Source: Opitutaceae bacterium TAV5 (GTDB lineage Bacteria; Verrucomicrobiota; Verrucomicrobiia; Opitutales; Opitutaceae). Taken from it: a DNA stretch of 64,000 nucleotides. The stretch is taken from the NCBI GenBank assembly GCA_000242935.3, contig CP007053.1, positions 2,651,001-2,715,000 of the forward strand. The letters are read 5' to 3'. The first letter of the stretch is position 1, and the number at the start of each line of letters is the position of its first letter. The notes beneath the pieces are model-generated. The model searched no databases and had not been told where the DNA came from. It saw only the letters and a program-made list of their open reading frames with translations. This document shows positions 57,201 to 64,000 of this stretch, one piece after another. The translations under genes and the position numbers were made by a program.

Positions 57201-57757
57201 CGGGCCTGGGCGAACGTTTCCGGGAGCGGGTGCGGCGCGCCGTCGATCGTAACGGCCCTCCCGATACCGGTCGCCGCGGGGATGTTGAACTCGATGAACG
57301 CCTCGCGCACGGAAATCCCGGACGGATGGGTGATCTCGCTGTCGAGCTGCAAGGCGTGGGGGCCGGTGCGCCGGAGGCGTTGCTCGAGCGCGGGCGGGCC
57401 GGACACGCCGCCGCCACGGCGAAAGACGATCCGGGTTTCATAGTCCTCCTCGCCGTCGATTCCCAGGACGCGCGGATATCCGGGGGCCGGTTGCGAGAGA
57501 GTCTGGTCCACGCGTTTCCAGTCGGGGGAAAAGTAACCGGCGACAACCTGGATGCCGTCGAACGTGAACTCTCCGTTTTTCCGGTATGCGAATTCCGCCG
57601 CCGGGATATCGGAGGCTTGGGCGGCAGTGGCGGCGGCGGCGCCCGCCGGGCGGAGCGGAAGGAGGGAGAACGCCGCCACGACGCAAAACAGGGCGCGTGC
57701 GGGGAGCGCGGCATGGCCGGATGTGGAAACGGAAATGGACGGGTACGGTCTGGGCAT
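54215..57757 (-). CDS. large secreted TIM-barrel glycosidase-like protein
   Basis: A 1180-residue secreted protein. After a signal peptide (about 10-45) come beta-sandwich modules, then a GH-A-like barrel at about 525-900. Candidate acid/base Glu lies in ICPVNENSPDHR and candidate nucleophile Glu in YAVTEFNYVRPNRH, with Asn/His-rich segments (NSIRIHHYDRDLQ, VNHRQGQEL) at expected places. Beta-type C-terminal domains follow. Which GH family it belongs to is not clear. It is convergent with the PEP-CTERM gene and in line with the set 3 prepilin-like gene. Confidence 0.7.
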   Translation of the reverse strand: MPRPYPSISVSTSGHAALPARALFCVVAAFSLLPLRPAGAAAATAAQASDIPAAEFAYRKNGEFTFDGIQVVAGYFSPDWKRVDQTLSQPAPGYPRVLGIDGEEDYETRIVFRRGGGVSGPPALEQRLRRTGPHALQLDSEITHPSGISVREAFIEFNIPAATGIGRAVTIDGAPHPLPETFAQARIVAAASVRPRVLTLPSATGTLTISGNFSLLIQDARQWRRNVFSVRLRFPLNSGEPLMRTSLSLALRHAPSDNMPLLLGEAANSGFRDEIAGDRRGGWTDQGDQNDLRVLAPGPLTVSGIRFEILDETRNDGRAAIVLGKAGQDFLPKKRTLALPPETAAQSAGWNSLYLLHAGAWLSGKVAEGPPVGRLTVRYADATETTHEIRNGRDIGNWWNPYPLANAAVVWTGRNPSSEVGLYLSRFDLRQKPVASLDFETGGPSMWMIAAVSGSDLRITPATPRRAWTATADRDWAAHDHRMEVEIGSVFDFSTQLDAPAGKHGPVIVTPEGHFAFRDRPAERVRFWGVNLCFSANYPTRDEAELLAERLARSGYNSIRIHHYDRDLQRKGGASHELDPEKLDALDYLFAACKRRGLYINLDLYTSRTFSPEEFAALGFDAPGKHSATASGDMHWRFKALLPVSDAAFDTWASFARNLLTHTNPHTGIAWKDDPAIAGICPVNENSPDHRIHSDPVINRHYRAAFDAWLAEPANRGLLPSGAAADDVAGRRDVVFNRFIIEAHRRLDQRMAGFLRSLGVRTPLTGVNHRQGQELTYLRENYDYVDNHRYWDHPRFLQERFKLPFRFNQASATEAAAALPRELMPSRIFGKPYAVTEFNYVRPNRHRSEALALMPAYASLQDWDAIYNFDYASSRAALAAPGRGGTFSIADDPIGQLGDRLAAVLFLRGDIAPAATRIVFSVQDSTAFGRINQPFPDGFSRIGLVARIGSLTESPADILRGRAPAAIVVQEPASPRAVDGALAGRVFPANENLAVRLQSEGILPPGSVSPDNTRYQSDTGQIILDTSAGTLRVATPRSELFVLPQDVRLEGHFAAVRNRGDFATLGVISADGRDLADSRRVLVAYLTDSLPAGTRFSSADRQTLEQRGKLPHLVRRGAAELTLRLAPGVSWQAWAVSASGARLREVPLSQGEEGAWHLRVETVTEAGTQLAYEIVPPAGD

Positions 57758-57880
57758 GACGTGGCGGGAATGTCTTGGCGGCCATGAGGGCACGCCGGAG
57801 CGGGGGGGGCGAATACGGAGTCGGGATACGAAGCCAGGACCGCACAGGAGTGGCGCGCGTCGCCAGCATCGTTGTCGGTA

Positions 57881-58633
57881 TCAGTAGGTGATGACAAGGT
57901 TGCGCTGCCGGATGGTTCCCTTGGCGAAAGCGCGGACGGAGCCGTCAACCATCACGGCGTTGAGTTTCCCGCCGTGGCGGAAGCGGAAGTAGTTGGGGGT
58001 TTCCGGTTCGGTGTCGGGGCCGTCGGGCAGCGCGTCGTCGGCGGTAGAGGGGCTGGCACTCTGGAGATCAATCACGTCGCCGTGGAGGCCCGTGAGGCGG
58101 AAGCCCGCGCAACCGGGCCAGTTGCTCTCGGTCGTGGCGCGCTGGATGGCATCGGCGAACATCATGATTTCCGTCGGCCGGACGATGTCTTCAGGGCGGA
58201 CCGATTTCTCGTTGAGAGGCTGGCCGCTGTTGTTCGTGGCTTCGGGGCCACGGACGAAGACGAAGGGGTTGCACGAATACGAGCGCGTGATCCTGCCATT
58301 GATCCTGAAAGCGCGCGAGGGGCATTCGTCCACGAGGCTACCCTGCTGCTTGTCGTTTGAGTTGCCTTCGCGCGGCGTCAGGTAGGGCTCAAGATACCAG
58401 GTGTAGGGCTTATAGTCCCCGGGGGGGAACGTGTTCCGGTTGTCGGTGGCATACAGGTGGACCGCGGCGCCAAGCTGGCGGAGGTTGCTTTTGCACTGGG
58501 CCATGCGGGCGGATTCGCGAACTTTTCCTACCGTGGGAAGGAGGATGCCGGCGAGGATTCCGATGATGGCAATAACCGTGAGAAGCTCGATCAGGGTGAA
58601 CGCGGAAATACAGGATGTGCGGACGGGTTTCAT
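57881..58633 (-). CDS. prepilin-like secreted protein (set 3)
   Basis: A 250-residue pseudopilin-like protein. A ten-residue leader precedes [20 protein letters not shown]; the body starts [20 protein letters not shown] and [15 protein letters not shown]. The exact H-x9-DG pattern appears at the end ([18 protein letters not shown]). The ATG at 58633 is chosen, as the leader follows directly. PEP-CTERM gene 35 bases upstream on the same strand, so probably one transcript. Confidence 0.85.
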   Translation of the reverse strand: MKPVRTSCISAFTLIELLTVIAIIGILAGILLPTVGKVRESARMAQCKSNLRQLGAAVHLYATDNRNTFPPGDYKPYTWYLEPYLTPREGNSNDKQQGSLVDECPSRAFRINGRITRSYSCNPFVFVRGPEATNNSGQPLNEKSVRPEDIVRPTEIMMFADAIQRATTESNWPGCAGFRLTGLHGDVIDLQSASPSTADDALPDGPDTEPETPNYFRFRHGGKLNAVMVDGSVRAFAKGTIRQRNLVITY

Positions 58634-58668
58634 GTGAGGGGCCTTGCGGGATAACGGTGCAAAGGATT

Positions 58669-59547
58669 TTACCTCCGGCGGCGGAAGACAAGGGCGGCGA
58701 TCAGCCCGCCCGCGCCCAGAAGAACGGAGACCGTGGAGGGTTCGGGGATGGCCGTAGTGGTAATCACCACGTCCGACAGGGTGATGGAATCGAACGCACT
58801 GGCGCCGCCGATGGTGATGGCGAAGGTATCGAAGGTGGTGTAAGTTGAGGCTACCGTCCACGAACCGTTGTAATTATCACCTAGGCCCGCTCCCGTAACG
58901 GAAATGGAAATACCCAGATTCGCGGGGTCGATGCGAGTGATGGTATAAGTGATGTTGTAAGAGGCACCGGACGTCAGCGCGGTGCTGCTTGCCGGACCAC
59001 CGGCAGTCTCGCCGGTATGGGCACTGGTGCTTCCGAGGACGGCGTTGGCGACGGATCGGGTGCGCAGCTCGAAGGGTTGGGTGGTGGTGCTTGCCTGGGC
59101 GCGTATACCTACCCGGTAGCCGGTGTAGTTGAAGAAGGGGCTTGAACTGCCCGATCCCTGACCAAGCCCGTTTTCCGGGATTTGGCTGCCACCCGAATCA
59201 TAGAATGCGAAATTGAAGGCATAATTCGTTGGGTTGTTGAGTTGCCCCGAGAACGTCAGCGACACGCTCAGCGAATCGCCGGAATTCGCCAAGGTTGTTG
59301 ACGTGAAATACGTTAGAACGTGCCGGATGCTGGTTGGATAGTCAGCAGTAGCTTTCGTGGTAAATGTCAATCCGTCTTCCCCCGAAGTTACGGCGCTGGA
59401 AGGGCCGGAGTAATACCAGGTCGTGGGCTCGATTGTGGCGGAGTCCGCCCGGACAAGCAGCGGGGAGAGTGACAGTCCCAGCAGGGCGCTGGCACCTGAC
59501 AGGCGAAGAGCACGGATGGCAAGGAGACGAAATAGTGGAGTGTTCAT
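58669..59547 (-). CDS. PEP-CTERM surface protein (set 3)
   Basis: A 292-residue exported protein. Signal peptide at about 1-34 (ending LLVRADS), then a Ser/Thr/Gly-rich beta body ([20 protein letters not shown] near the start). The C-terminus has [20 protein letters not shown] and FRRRR. The gene is divergent from the set 3 LacI gene and heads the same-strand run with the prepilin-like and large glycosidase-like genes. Confidence 0.82.
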   Translation of the reverse strand: MNTPLFRLLAIRALRLSGASALLGLSLSPLLVRADSATIEPTTWYYSGPSSAVTSGEDGLTFTTKATADYPTSIRHVLTYFTSTTLANSGDSLSVSLTFSGQLNNPTNYAFNFAFYDSGGSQIPENGLGQGSGSSSPFFNYTGYRVGIRAQASTTTQPFELRTRSVANAVLGSTSAHTGETAGGPASSTALTSGASYNITYTITRIDPANLGISISVTGAGLGDNYNGSWTVASTYTTFDTFAITIGGASAFDSITLSDVVITTTAIPEPSTVSVLLGAGGLIAALVFRRRR

Positions 59548-59632
59548 GGGTGTATTCGCGGGATTTTTACGGAGGTGTCGGGTGATCGGGGTAACAGTGC
59601 ATGGCTTGAATAGCATCGACAAGGAGCCCGGA

Positions 59633-59648
59633 AGTTAAATCGTTAACT
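59633..59648. promoter_or_regulatory. LacI-type operator, divergent (set 3)
   Basis: AGTTAAATCGTTAACT: seven-base arms with one mismatch and the same TAANTCGTTA core as the set 2 sites. It lies 85 bases upstream of the PEP-CTERM start and 17 bases upstream of the LacI start, so it can control both. Confidence 0.55.
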
Positions 59649-59665
59649 GAAGTGTTTTCCGAATC

Positions 59666-60709
59666 ATGATCACCCTGAAACAGATCGCGGAGCAAGCGGG
59701 CGTCACGACCGCAGCCGTCTCTCTGGCACTGCGCGGCGCGCCCAATGTGTCGGAGGCGAAGAAAGCCGAAATCCGCGCCATCGCCGACAAGCTCGGCTAC
59801 CGCCGCAATCCGCATGTATCCACTCTGATGAGACACATCCGGCAGGGAAGGGAGATTCCGCAAAAGGCGACGGTGGGCATCCTCTTCGCGCATCCTTCAC
59901 GGACGGCCAACAAGCACATCGTATTCGTGAGACGGCGGTTTCAGGGCATGGAACGGCGGCTGGCCGAACGGGGCTACCGGCCGGAGATTTTCTGGTATAA
60001 CGATCCCGACTACACGCCGGAGCGCATCAACGGGATTTTTCTGGCGCGCGGCATTCGCGGCATTGTGCTCGCGGTGTATCACCAGTCGCAGCTCGACATC
60101 CGGCTCGACTGGGAAAACTTCGCCGTGTCCACCCAGAATGATTTCATCGCCGGACCGCTCGTTCACCGGGTGGCCGAGGATTATTTTGCTAACACCGCCA
60201 CCGCCATGACGCACCTGTGGGAAAGCGGCTGCCGGCGGATCGGCCTGGCCTACAACGGCAAAAATGCCCGGAGCGCGTATTTTCACATCACGGCGGCCTG
60301 GCAGCGGTTCCTTTCCCTCGCCCATGGCGAGCGGGATGTCGCTGCCGTGGCCGGGCTTCCTTCCGTGTTCATCCCGCCGGCCGGCCAATGGACGGAGGAA
60401 GGATTCATGGCGTGGTTCCGTAGTGAAAGGCCGGATGCGATCCTGACGTTTGACTGGGGAGATATTCCCGGCTGGCTGGCGAAAGCCGGTGTGCGTGTGC
60501 CGGAGGATACAAGCGTGGCAGTGCTCAACCGCTGTCCGAGCGCCCCGGAGTTTTCGGGAATCGATCCGGAGCCGGAACGGCTTGGAGCCACTTCCGTCGA
60601 TCTCGTCATCGAACAACTGGAAAGCAACGAAATCGGCCTCCCGGAAAACCCCAAGGTTCTTACCATTGCCGGTCGTTGGGTGCAGGGGAGAACCACACGG
60701 GCCGTCTGA
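59666..60709 (+). CDS. LacI-family regulator (set 3)
   Basis: A 347-residue regulator. The HTH is ITLKQIAEQAGVTTAAVSLAL (residues 2-22) with NPHVSTLM following. Sensor-domain segments include VGILFAHPSR, GCRRIGLAYNGKN and PDAILTFDWGDIPGWL. It is closer in pattern to the other two LacI proteins here than to E. coli LacI. It is divergent from the PEP-CTERM gene across a palindrome, which indicates joint autoregulation and control of set 3. Confidence 0.88.
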   Translation: MITLKQIAEQAGVTTAAVSLALRGAPNVSEAKKAEIRAIADKLGYRRNPHVSTLMRHIRQGREIPQKATVGILFAHPSRTANKHIVFVRRRFQGMERRLAERGYRPEIFWYNDPDYTPERINGIFLARGIRGIVLAVYHQSQLDIRLDWENFAVSTQNDFIAGPLVHRVAEDYFANTATAMTHLWESGCRRIGLAYNGKNARSAYFHITAAWQRFLSLAHGERDVAAVAGLPSVFIPPAGQWTEEGFMAWFRSERPDAILTFDWGDIPGWLAKAGVRVPEDTSVAVLNRCPSAPEFSGIDPEPERLGATSVDLVIEQLESNEIGLPENPKVLTIAGRWVQGRTTRAV

Positions 60710-60724
60710 CTTTCCCTTGCCCCT

Positions 60725-60949
60725 TCAGAACCGCAGGCGCCGGTTGTCGTGGCCGCAATGCGGGCAGCGGCCCTGTTCGCTTTCGCCCTGGATGGCGTAG
60801 AGGTGGCCGCATTTCGTGCAGTGAAACGACACCTGCCGGCGTTCGGCCTCGAAGCGGGCGTGGTCGCGCCGGTCGTAATAGATCCACAGGCCAAGGAACA
60901 CCCCGGCGACGAGGAAACAATAAATGGCCGTGGCGATGTTGAGGTCCAT
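60725..60949 (-). CDS. small zinc-ribbon membrane protein
   Basis: A 74-residue protein with one N-terminal membrane span (about 6-24) and a basic linker, then a zinc ribbon with Cys44-x2-Cys47 and Cys62-x2-Cys65. The ribbon should face the cytoplasm. No exact family is recognised. It is convergent with the set 3 LacI gene (15 bases between stop codons). Confidence 0.7.
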   Translation of the reverse strand: MDLNIATAIYCFLVAGVFLGLWIYYDRRDHARFEAERRQVSFHCTKCGHLYAIQGESEQGRCPHCGHDNRRLRF

Positions 60950-61055
60950 GAACGGGAGTGGAGGTTTTGCGGAACGGAAACGCTACGCGGAGCGCTGCGG
61001 CGGTTGCCACCGAAAAGTACGGAAATGCCGGTCGGCAGACCGGAGTTCCCGCCCG

Positions 61056-61820
61056 CTACAGGCCCAGCGACAACTGCGCGCCTTCCTCGGGGTCGGGCGG
61101 GGCGAAGCAGTCCGGTCCGTCGAAACGCACGCTGTTGACGCGGGTCGAGACGCGCAAGGCCGCGGTCAGTTCGTCGGGCCACGGGACGAGCAGCGGGGCG
61201 AGTTGCACGGGCTCCGCGATGCGCGGATCGAGCCAGCGGCGGAGGGCGTCGTCGCCGTCCAGCATCACCGGCATGCGATGATGCACGGGCGCCATCACGG
61301 CATTGGCAGCGGTGGTGACGAGCGCGCAGGTCTGATGCACGGCGCCGTCGGGCGCACGCCAGGTTTCGTGCAGCGCGGCGAAGAAAACCGGAGCCTCGTC
61401 GCGCCGCCGGAACAGCCACGGGAGACGGTCGCGTCCGCAGCGTTCCCATTCGTAAAAACCGCTGGCGGGCACGACGCAGCGGCGGCTCCGGAAGGCGTCG
61501 CGAAAGGCCGGTTTTCCCGCCAGCGTTTCGGCGCGGGCGTTGGCGGGCGGCGGATTGCCGGGCGCTTTCGCCCAGCCGGGAATCAGGCCCCAGCGAGGAA
61601 AAAAGGCCGAAAGCCGGAGGTCGAAGCCTGAACGGGGAGCATCACCGGTGGCGCGCAGGGCCAGGAGGGCGGTGCCGGGAGCGATGTTGTAGCGCGATGC
61701 GGGCAGGGTTGCATCGTTATCCTCGTCTTCGCTACCCGCGGCGAAGGCGGCAGTGAGGATTCCGAGTTTGGCGAGAACAGTCCGGGCGTGATTTTTCTGA
61801 AGGGCAAAACGGCAACACAT
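61056..61820 (-). CDS. SRAP/HMCES-family DNA-protein crosslink protein
   Basis: A 254-residue SOS-associated (YedK/HMCES) protein that shields abasic sites in single-stranded DNA by crosslinking through its N-terminal Cys2. The start reads MCCRFALQ, with Cys2 present (usual MCGR; the Gly is Cys). NARAETLAGKPAFRDAF, CVVPASGFYEWER and the HHRMPVML segment with conserved His complete the active site. A one-sided repeat (61821-61860) sits directly before the start codon. Confidence 0.9.
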   Translation of the reverse strand: MCCRFALQKNHARTVLAKLGILTAAFAAGSEDEDNDATLPASRYNIAPGTALLALRATGDAPRSGFDLRLSAFFPRWGLIPGWAKAPGNPPPANARAETLAGKPAFRDAFRSRRCVVPASGFYEWERCGRDRLPWLFRRRDEAPVFFAALHETWRAPDGAVHQTCALVTTAANAVMAPVHHRMPVMLDGDDALRRWLDPRIAEPVQLAPLLVPWPDELTAALRVSTRVNSVRFDGPDCFAPPDPEEGAQLSLGL

Positions 61821-61894
61821 TTCAGGGTTTGGAGTTCAGGGTTTGGAGTCCGGAGTCTGGAAACCGGAACAGGGCGAATGCGAAACTAAAGGGA

Positions 61895-62068
61895 GGTTCT
61901 AAAAATTCATTTTTGAACAGAAGGAAACGAAGGGAACAAAGATAAAACAAAGAAGATTTTGAACTGAAACTCATTTATTGATAACATGTTGTGAATAAAA
62001 TAAGCGCCGAACACCCTTGATTGTTCTTCGTTTTTTTTGTTACCTTCTGTTCAATTTTCAGAAGTTCC
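61895..62068. repeat. inverted repeat overlapping the HAD gene end
   Basis: Left arm 61895-61933 (includes TTTTGAACAGAAGGAAACGA) pairs imperfectly with right arm 62026-62068 (includes TGTTACCTTCTGTTCAATTT). The loop is AT-rich. The right arm contains the last codons and the stop of the HAD gene. A tandem GGAGTTCAGGGTTT repeat lies next to it at 61821-61860. Confidence 0.7.
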
Positions 62069-62848
62069 CTGATCTCCAAACCCCGAACTGCCGCCGCAAG
62101 CGGCGGCGGAGGCGGCCGCCCATGTCTCCACGGCGGCGGGAAGTTCGCGGATGGACTGGAGAGCGAAAAAACGGCCCGCGCTCGCTTCGGCGGCGGGCGG
62201 TTCGGCGTGTTCGTGCGCCCAGAGGAGCGGATACGGGATGTGCGCCCCGGCGCCACCCAGCGCGAGGACAGGGAGGATGTCGGACCTGAGCGAGTTGCCC
62301 ACCATCAGAAAACGGTCGGGCGCGATGTCGTGACGACGGAGTACGGTCGCGTAGGTCGCCTCGTTTTTGTCGGAAACGATCTCGGTGTGGGCGAAAAGAT
62401 CGAGAAGGCCCGAGCGGCCGAGTTTCTGCTCCTGATGGCGGAGGTCGCCCTTGGTGATGACGAGCAGGCGCGCCACGCGGTCGCTGCCGGCGAGCACGGC
62501 GAGGGTCTCGGCCACGCCTTCGAGGAGTTCGACAGGATGCTTCAGGATGTCGCGGCCGAGTTCGAGAATCTGGCGGATTTCGGCCGCGCTGATCCGGCCC
62601 GCGGTGAGTTCCACGGCGGTTTCGATGGCCGAGAGGGTGAAGCTTTTCACGCCGTAGCCGTAGAGATCGAGGTTGCGCATCTCGGTGGCGAAGAGCGTGT
62701 GTTCCACGGTGGCGGCGTCGGCGTCATGGTGGCGGGCGAGCAACTCGCGGAAACGCGTGTGCATCACCTCGAAGAGGGATTCATTGTGCCAGAGCGTGTC
62801 ATCGGCATCGAAGCCGATCACAAGATCGTCGCGGGCAGGTGGCAGCAT
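62051..62848 (-). CDS. HAD-family hydrolase
   Basis: A 265-residue predicted phosphatase. Motif I is GFDADDTLWHN (Asp nucleophile and acid/base at about residues 12-14), motif II the Thr in LLVITKGD, and motif IV GNSLRSDILP near residue 190 with Asp. The helical cap lies between. ATG at 62848 is chosen; the longer upstream frame is built from a repeat. The last codons (GTSEN, stop) come from an intergenic repeat at 62026-62068. Substrate unknown. Confidence 0.85.
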   Translation of the reverse strand: MLPPARDDLVIGFDADDTLWHNESLFEVMHTRFRELLARHHDADAATVEHTLFATEMRNLDLYGYGVKSFTLSAIETAVELTAGRISAAEIRQILELGRDILKHPVELLEGVAETLAVLAGSDRVARLLVITKGDLRHQEQKLGRSGLLDLFAHTEIVSDKNEATYATVLRRHDIAPDRFLMVGNSLRSDILPVLALGGAGAHIPYPLLWAHEHAEPPAAEASAGRFFALQSIRELPAAVETWAAASAAACGGSSGFGDQGTSEN

Positions 62849-62860
62849 GGCGGGAAACAA

Positions 62861-63223
62861 GCCGAAAGCCGGAAGCGCGGAAAGCTGAAAACCGGAGGAA
62901 GCGGGCAAGATGTCCGCAGATGAAAAGCTGAAACACTGAACCTGAAAACCGCAGCAGAGGGAACCGCTAAAGGACGCTAAAGGACGCTAAACAAAGACAT
63001 TGTCAGGCAGGAGAATCCGACGATGCCTTCACCCGGCAGGTGAATGTCACGGTCTCCTGATTTCATCATCAACCTGTTCTCCTTTAGCGACTTTTAGCGC
63101 CCTTTAGCGGTTTCAATTTCTGAATCCAGGCTGAAAGCTGAAATGAAACCGGCGGGGGTGTGGACGCGCGACCATTGCCGAAGGTCTGTTTTTCGGCTTT
63201 CGGCTTTTCAGCTTTCAACTTTT
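62861..63223. repeat. nested inverted repeats in a 550-base gap
   Basis: The gap 62849-63402 has no convincing gene. An inner pair, three tandem GCTAAAGGA units at 62963-62991, faces their complement at 63082-63111. An outer pair is made of GAAAGCCG and AAAGCTGAAA units: 62861-62933 against 63130-63223. The pattern resembles nested insertion of one repeat type into another. Confidence 0.7.
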
Positions 63224-63402
63224 CCAAAGCCGGCGGGCCGCCGCATGACTGCGGATGTTCCTTTTTCACCGCGAAAAATCTGCCTCCGGAACGAGCGTTT
63301 CCGGCGACGCCCGTAAACAAATGTCGGGACAAGCCGATAATTTGCTTTTACGAACAAGGATCTGTCCTGTTCACAAGAACCGTTCTGTCACCAACGAGAA
63401 AG

Positions 63403-63693
63403 ATGAAAAACCACTTCGCTATCCGCCGCTGTCTGTCGCTTCTTGTCATCCTTGCAGCTTGCGGCCTGTCAGGAGGTTGCATGGGAACGAACGCAACGGT
63501 GGAACGCAAACTGGAAGCCTATGATACCGACGGCGACGGCTATCTGTCGCTGTCGGAATTCCGCAATACGCTCGTCGCGGCCCGTTCCGGCGATCCTGTC
63601 GCCCTGTTCCGGAGCATCGACACGGACGGCGACGGCAAGATCACCGTGAGCGAAATCAAGGCTCACCGTATCCATCGGGATCCCAATTACTGA
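63403..63693 (+). CDS. EF-hand lipoprotein
   Basis: A 96-residue lipoprotein: signal peptide with lipobox LSGGC (Cys26), then two EF-hand loops, DTDGDGYLSLSE (41-52) and DTDGDGKITVSE (73-84), both with full calcium-binding residues. It should be a small membrane-anchored calcium-binding protein. The family is unassigned beyond the motif. ATG at 63403 follows AACGAGAAAG, a weak Shine-Dalgarno-like stretch. Confidence 0.82.
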   Translation: MKNHFAIRRCLSLLVILAACGLSGGCMGTNATVERKLEAYDTDGDGYLSLSEFRNTLVAARSGDPVALFRSIDTDGDGKITVSEIKAHRIHRDPNY

Positions 63694-63715
63694 CTGATGT
63701 TGCGCATCTGTGTGG

Positions 63716-63736
63716 GGGCGCACTTCACGTGCGCCC
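63716..63736 (+). terminator. hairpin after the EF-hand gene
   Basis: GGGCGCAC TTCAC GTGCGCCC, a perfect eight-base stem, 22 bases after the EF-hand lipoprotein stop, followed by GTTGTTGCT. The T content is modest, so termination strength is uncertain. Confidence 0.5.
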
Positions 63737-63858
63737 GTTGTTGCTACAATCCCAAGCGAAACACCCCTCCTGCCCATCATTTCCGATTACACCCATCTGT
63801 CGGACCGCTCCGAAAACCGGCTTGCAGGCACGGGGTTGCGAAAGCTATCCGGTGGAGG

Positions 63859-64000
63859 GTGGATTCCCTCGGCATCTCTTCCGGCCTCTATTCCATCCCC
63901 GCGCTGATCGAGCTCGCGGCCAAGGCTGCCTGCATCGTCCATCTCATCCGGACCGGCCGCAGCTACCTGTGGTTCTGGGTGATTCTCCTGCTGCCGTTTG
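63859..64000 (+). CDS. membrane protein start (partial, unknown)
   Basis: The frame from GTG at 63859 reads MDSLGISSGLYSIPALIELA, then a charged AAKAACIVHLIRTGRS and a hydrophobic stretch YLWFWVILLLPF at the window edge. This looks like the first two segments of an integral membrane protein. The start codon is uncertain because GGAGG abuts it directly. The rest lies outside the window, so no family can be assigned. Confidence 0.5.
   Translation, partial: MDSLGISSGLYSIPALIELAAKAACIVHLIRTGRSYLWFWVILLLPF

Noticed and set aside
62849-62908. A longer N-terminus for the HAD protein.
   Set aside because: It is derived from GAAAGCCG-type repeat; the HAD motif I follows naturally from the ATG at 62848.

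Overview
This window is G+C-rich bacterial DNA that fits a Verrucomicrobiota chromosome, probably of the Opitutaceae type. That placement is inferred. It rests on four PEP-CTERM proteins, three prepilin-like proteins with a C-terminal H-x9-DG type motif beside LacI-type regulators, many secreted carbohydrate-active enzymes, a tiny AURKAIP1/bS22-like ribosomal protein, and gene starts that mostly lack Shine-Dalgarno sequences. No rRNA, tRNA, CRISPR array, transposase or phage gene was recognised.

Layout. 1-2283: a two-gene ABC exporter of the heterodimeric type, running off the left edge. 2605-6222: an IclR regulator and a likely hexuronate/mannonate operon (UxuA, SDR oxidoreductase, RraA-like protein). 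6724-19841: mostly housekeeping (nadD, rsfS, YgjP-like hydrolase, bS22-like gene, flavoprotein, CDF transporter, rsgA, yhbY, TRIC channel, hpf, trmB), with an alginate-lyase-family enzyme, a nucleotide-sugar epimerase and a glycosyltransferase between. 20026-26842: a complete F-type ATP synthase operon, atpB-E-F-H-A-G-D-C, with an unusually short delta subunit. 27087-37232: ACT protein, methyltransferase, grpE-dnaJ, YggS, a ParE-type toxin-antitoxin pair, a cystathionine-gamma-synthase-like enzyme, a PEP-CTERM subtilase-like protein, a lipoprotein and exonuclease III. 37346-37854: a small AT-richer island with a broken HTH gene and a ribbon-helix-helix-like protein.

37984-60709 is the most distinctive part. 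Three adjacent gene sets each combine a LacI-type regulator, one prepilin-like protein, one PEP-CTERM protein and secreted or sugar-active enzymes (large unknown secreted protein and GH130; sialate esterase and beta-helix protein; large TIM-barrel-like protein). Related palindromes lie at or beside every regulator gene. This suggests three independently controlled units for sensing, displaying and degrading particular glycans. 60725-64000 holds a zinc-ribbon membrane protein, an SRAP protein, a HAD phosphatase, an EF-hand lipoprotein and the start of a membrane protein.

Intergenic DNA is packed with composite palindromes of several families. Many sit between convergent genes, and two of them supply the stop codons of the genes they touch.
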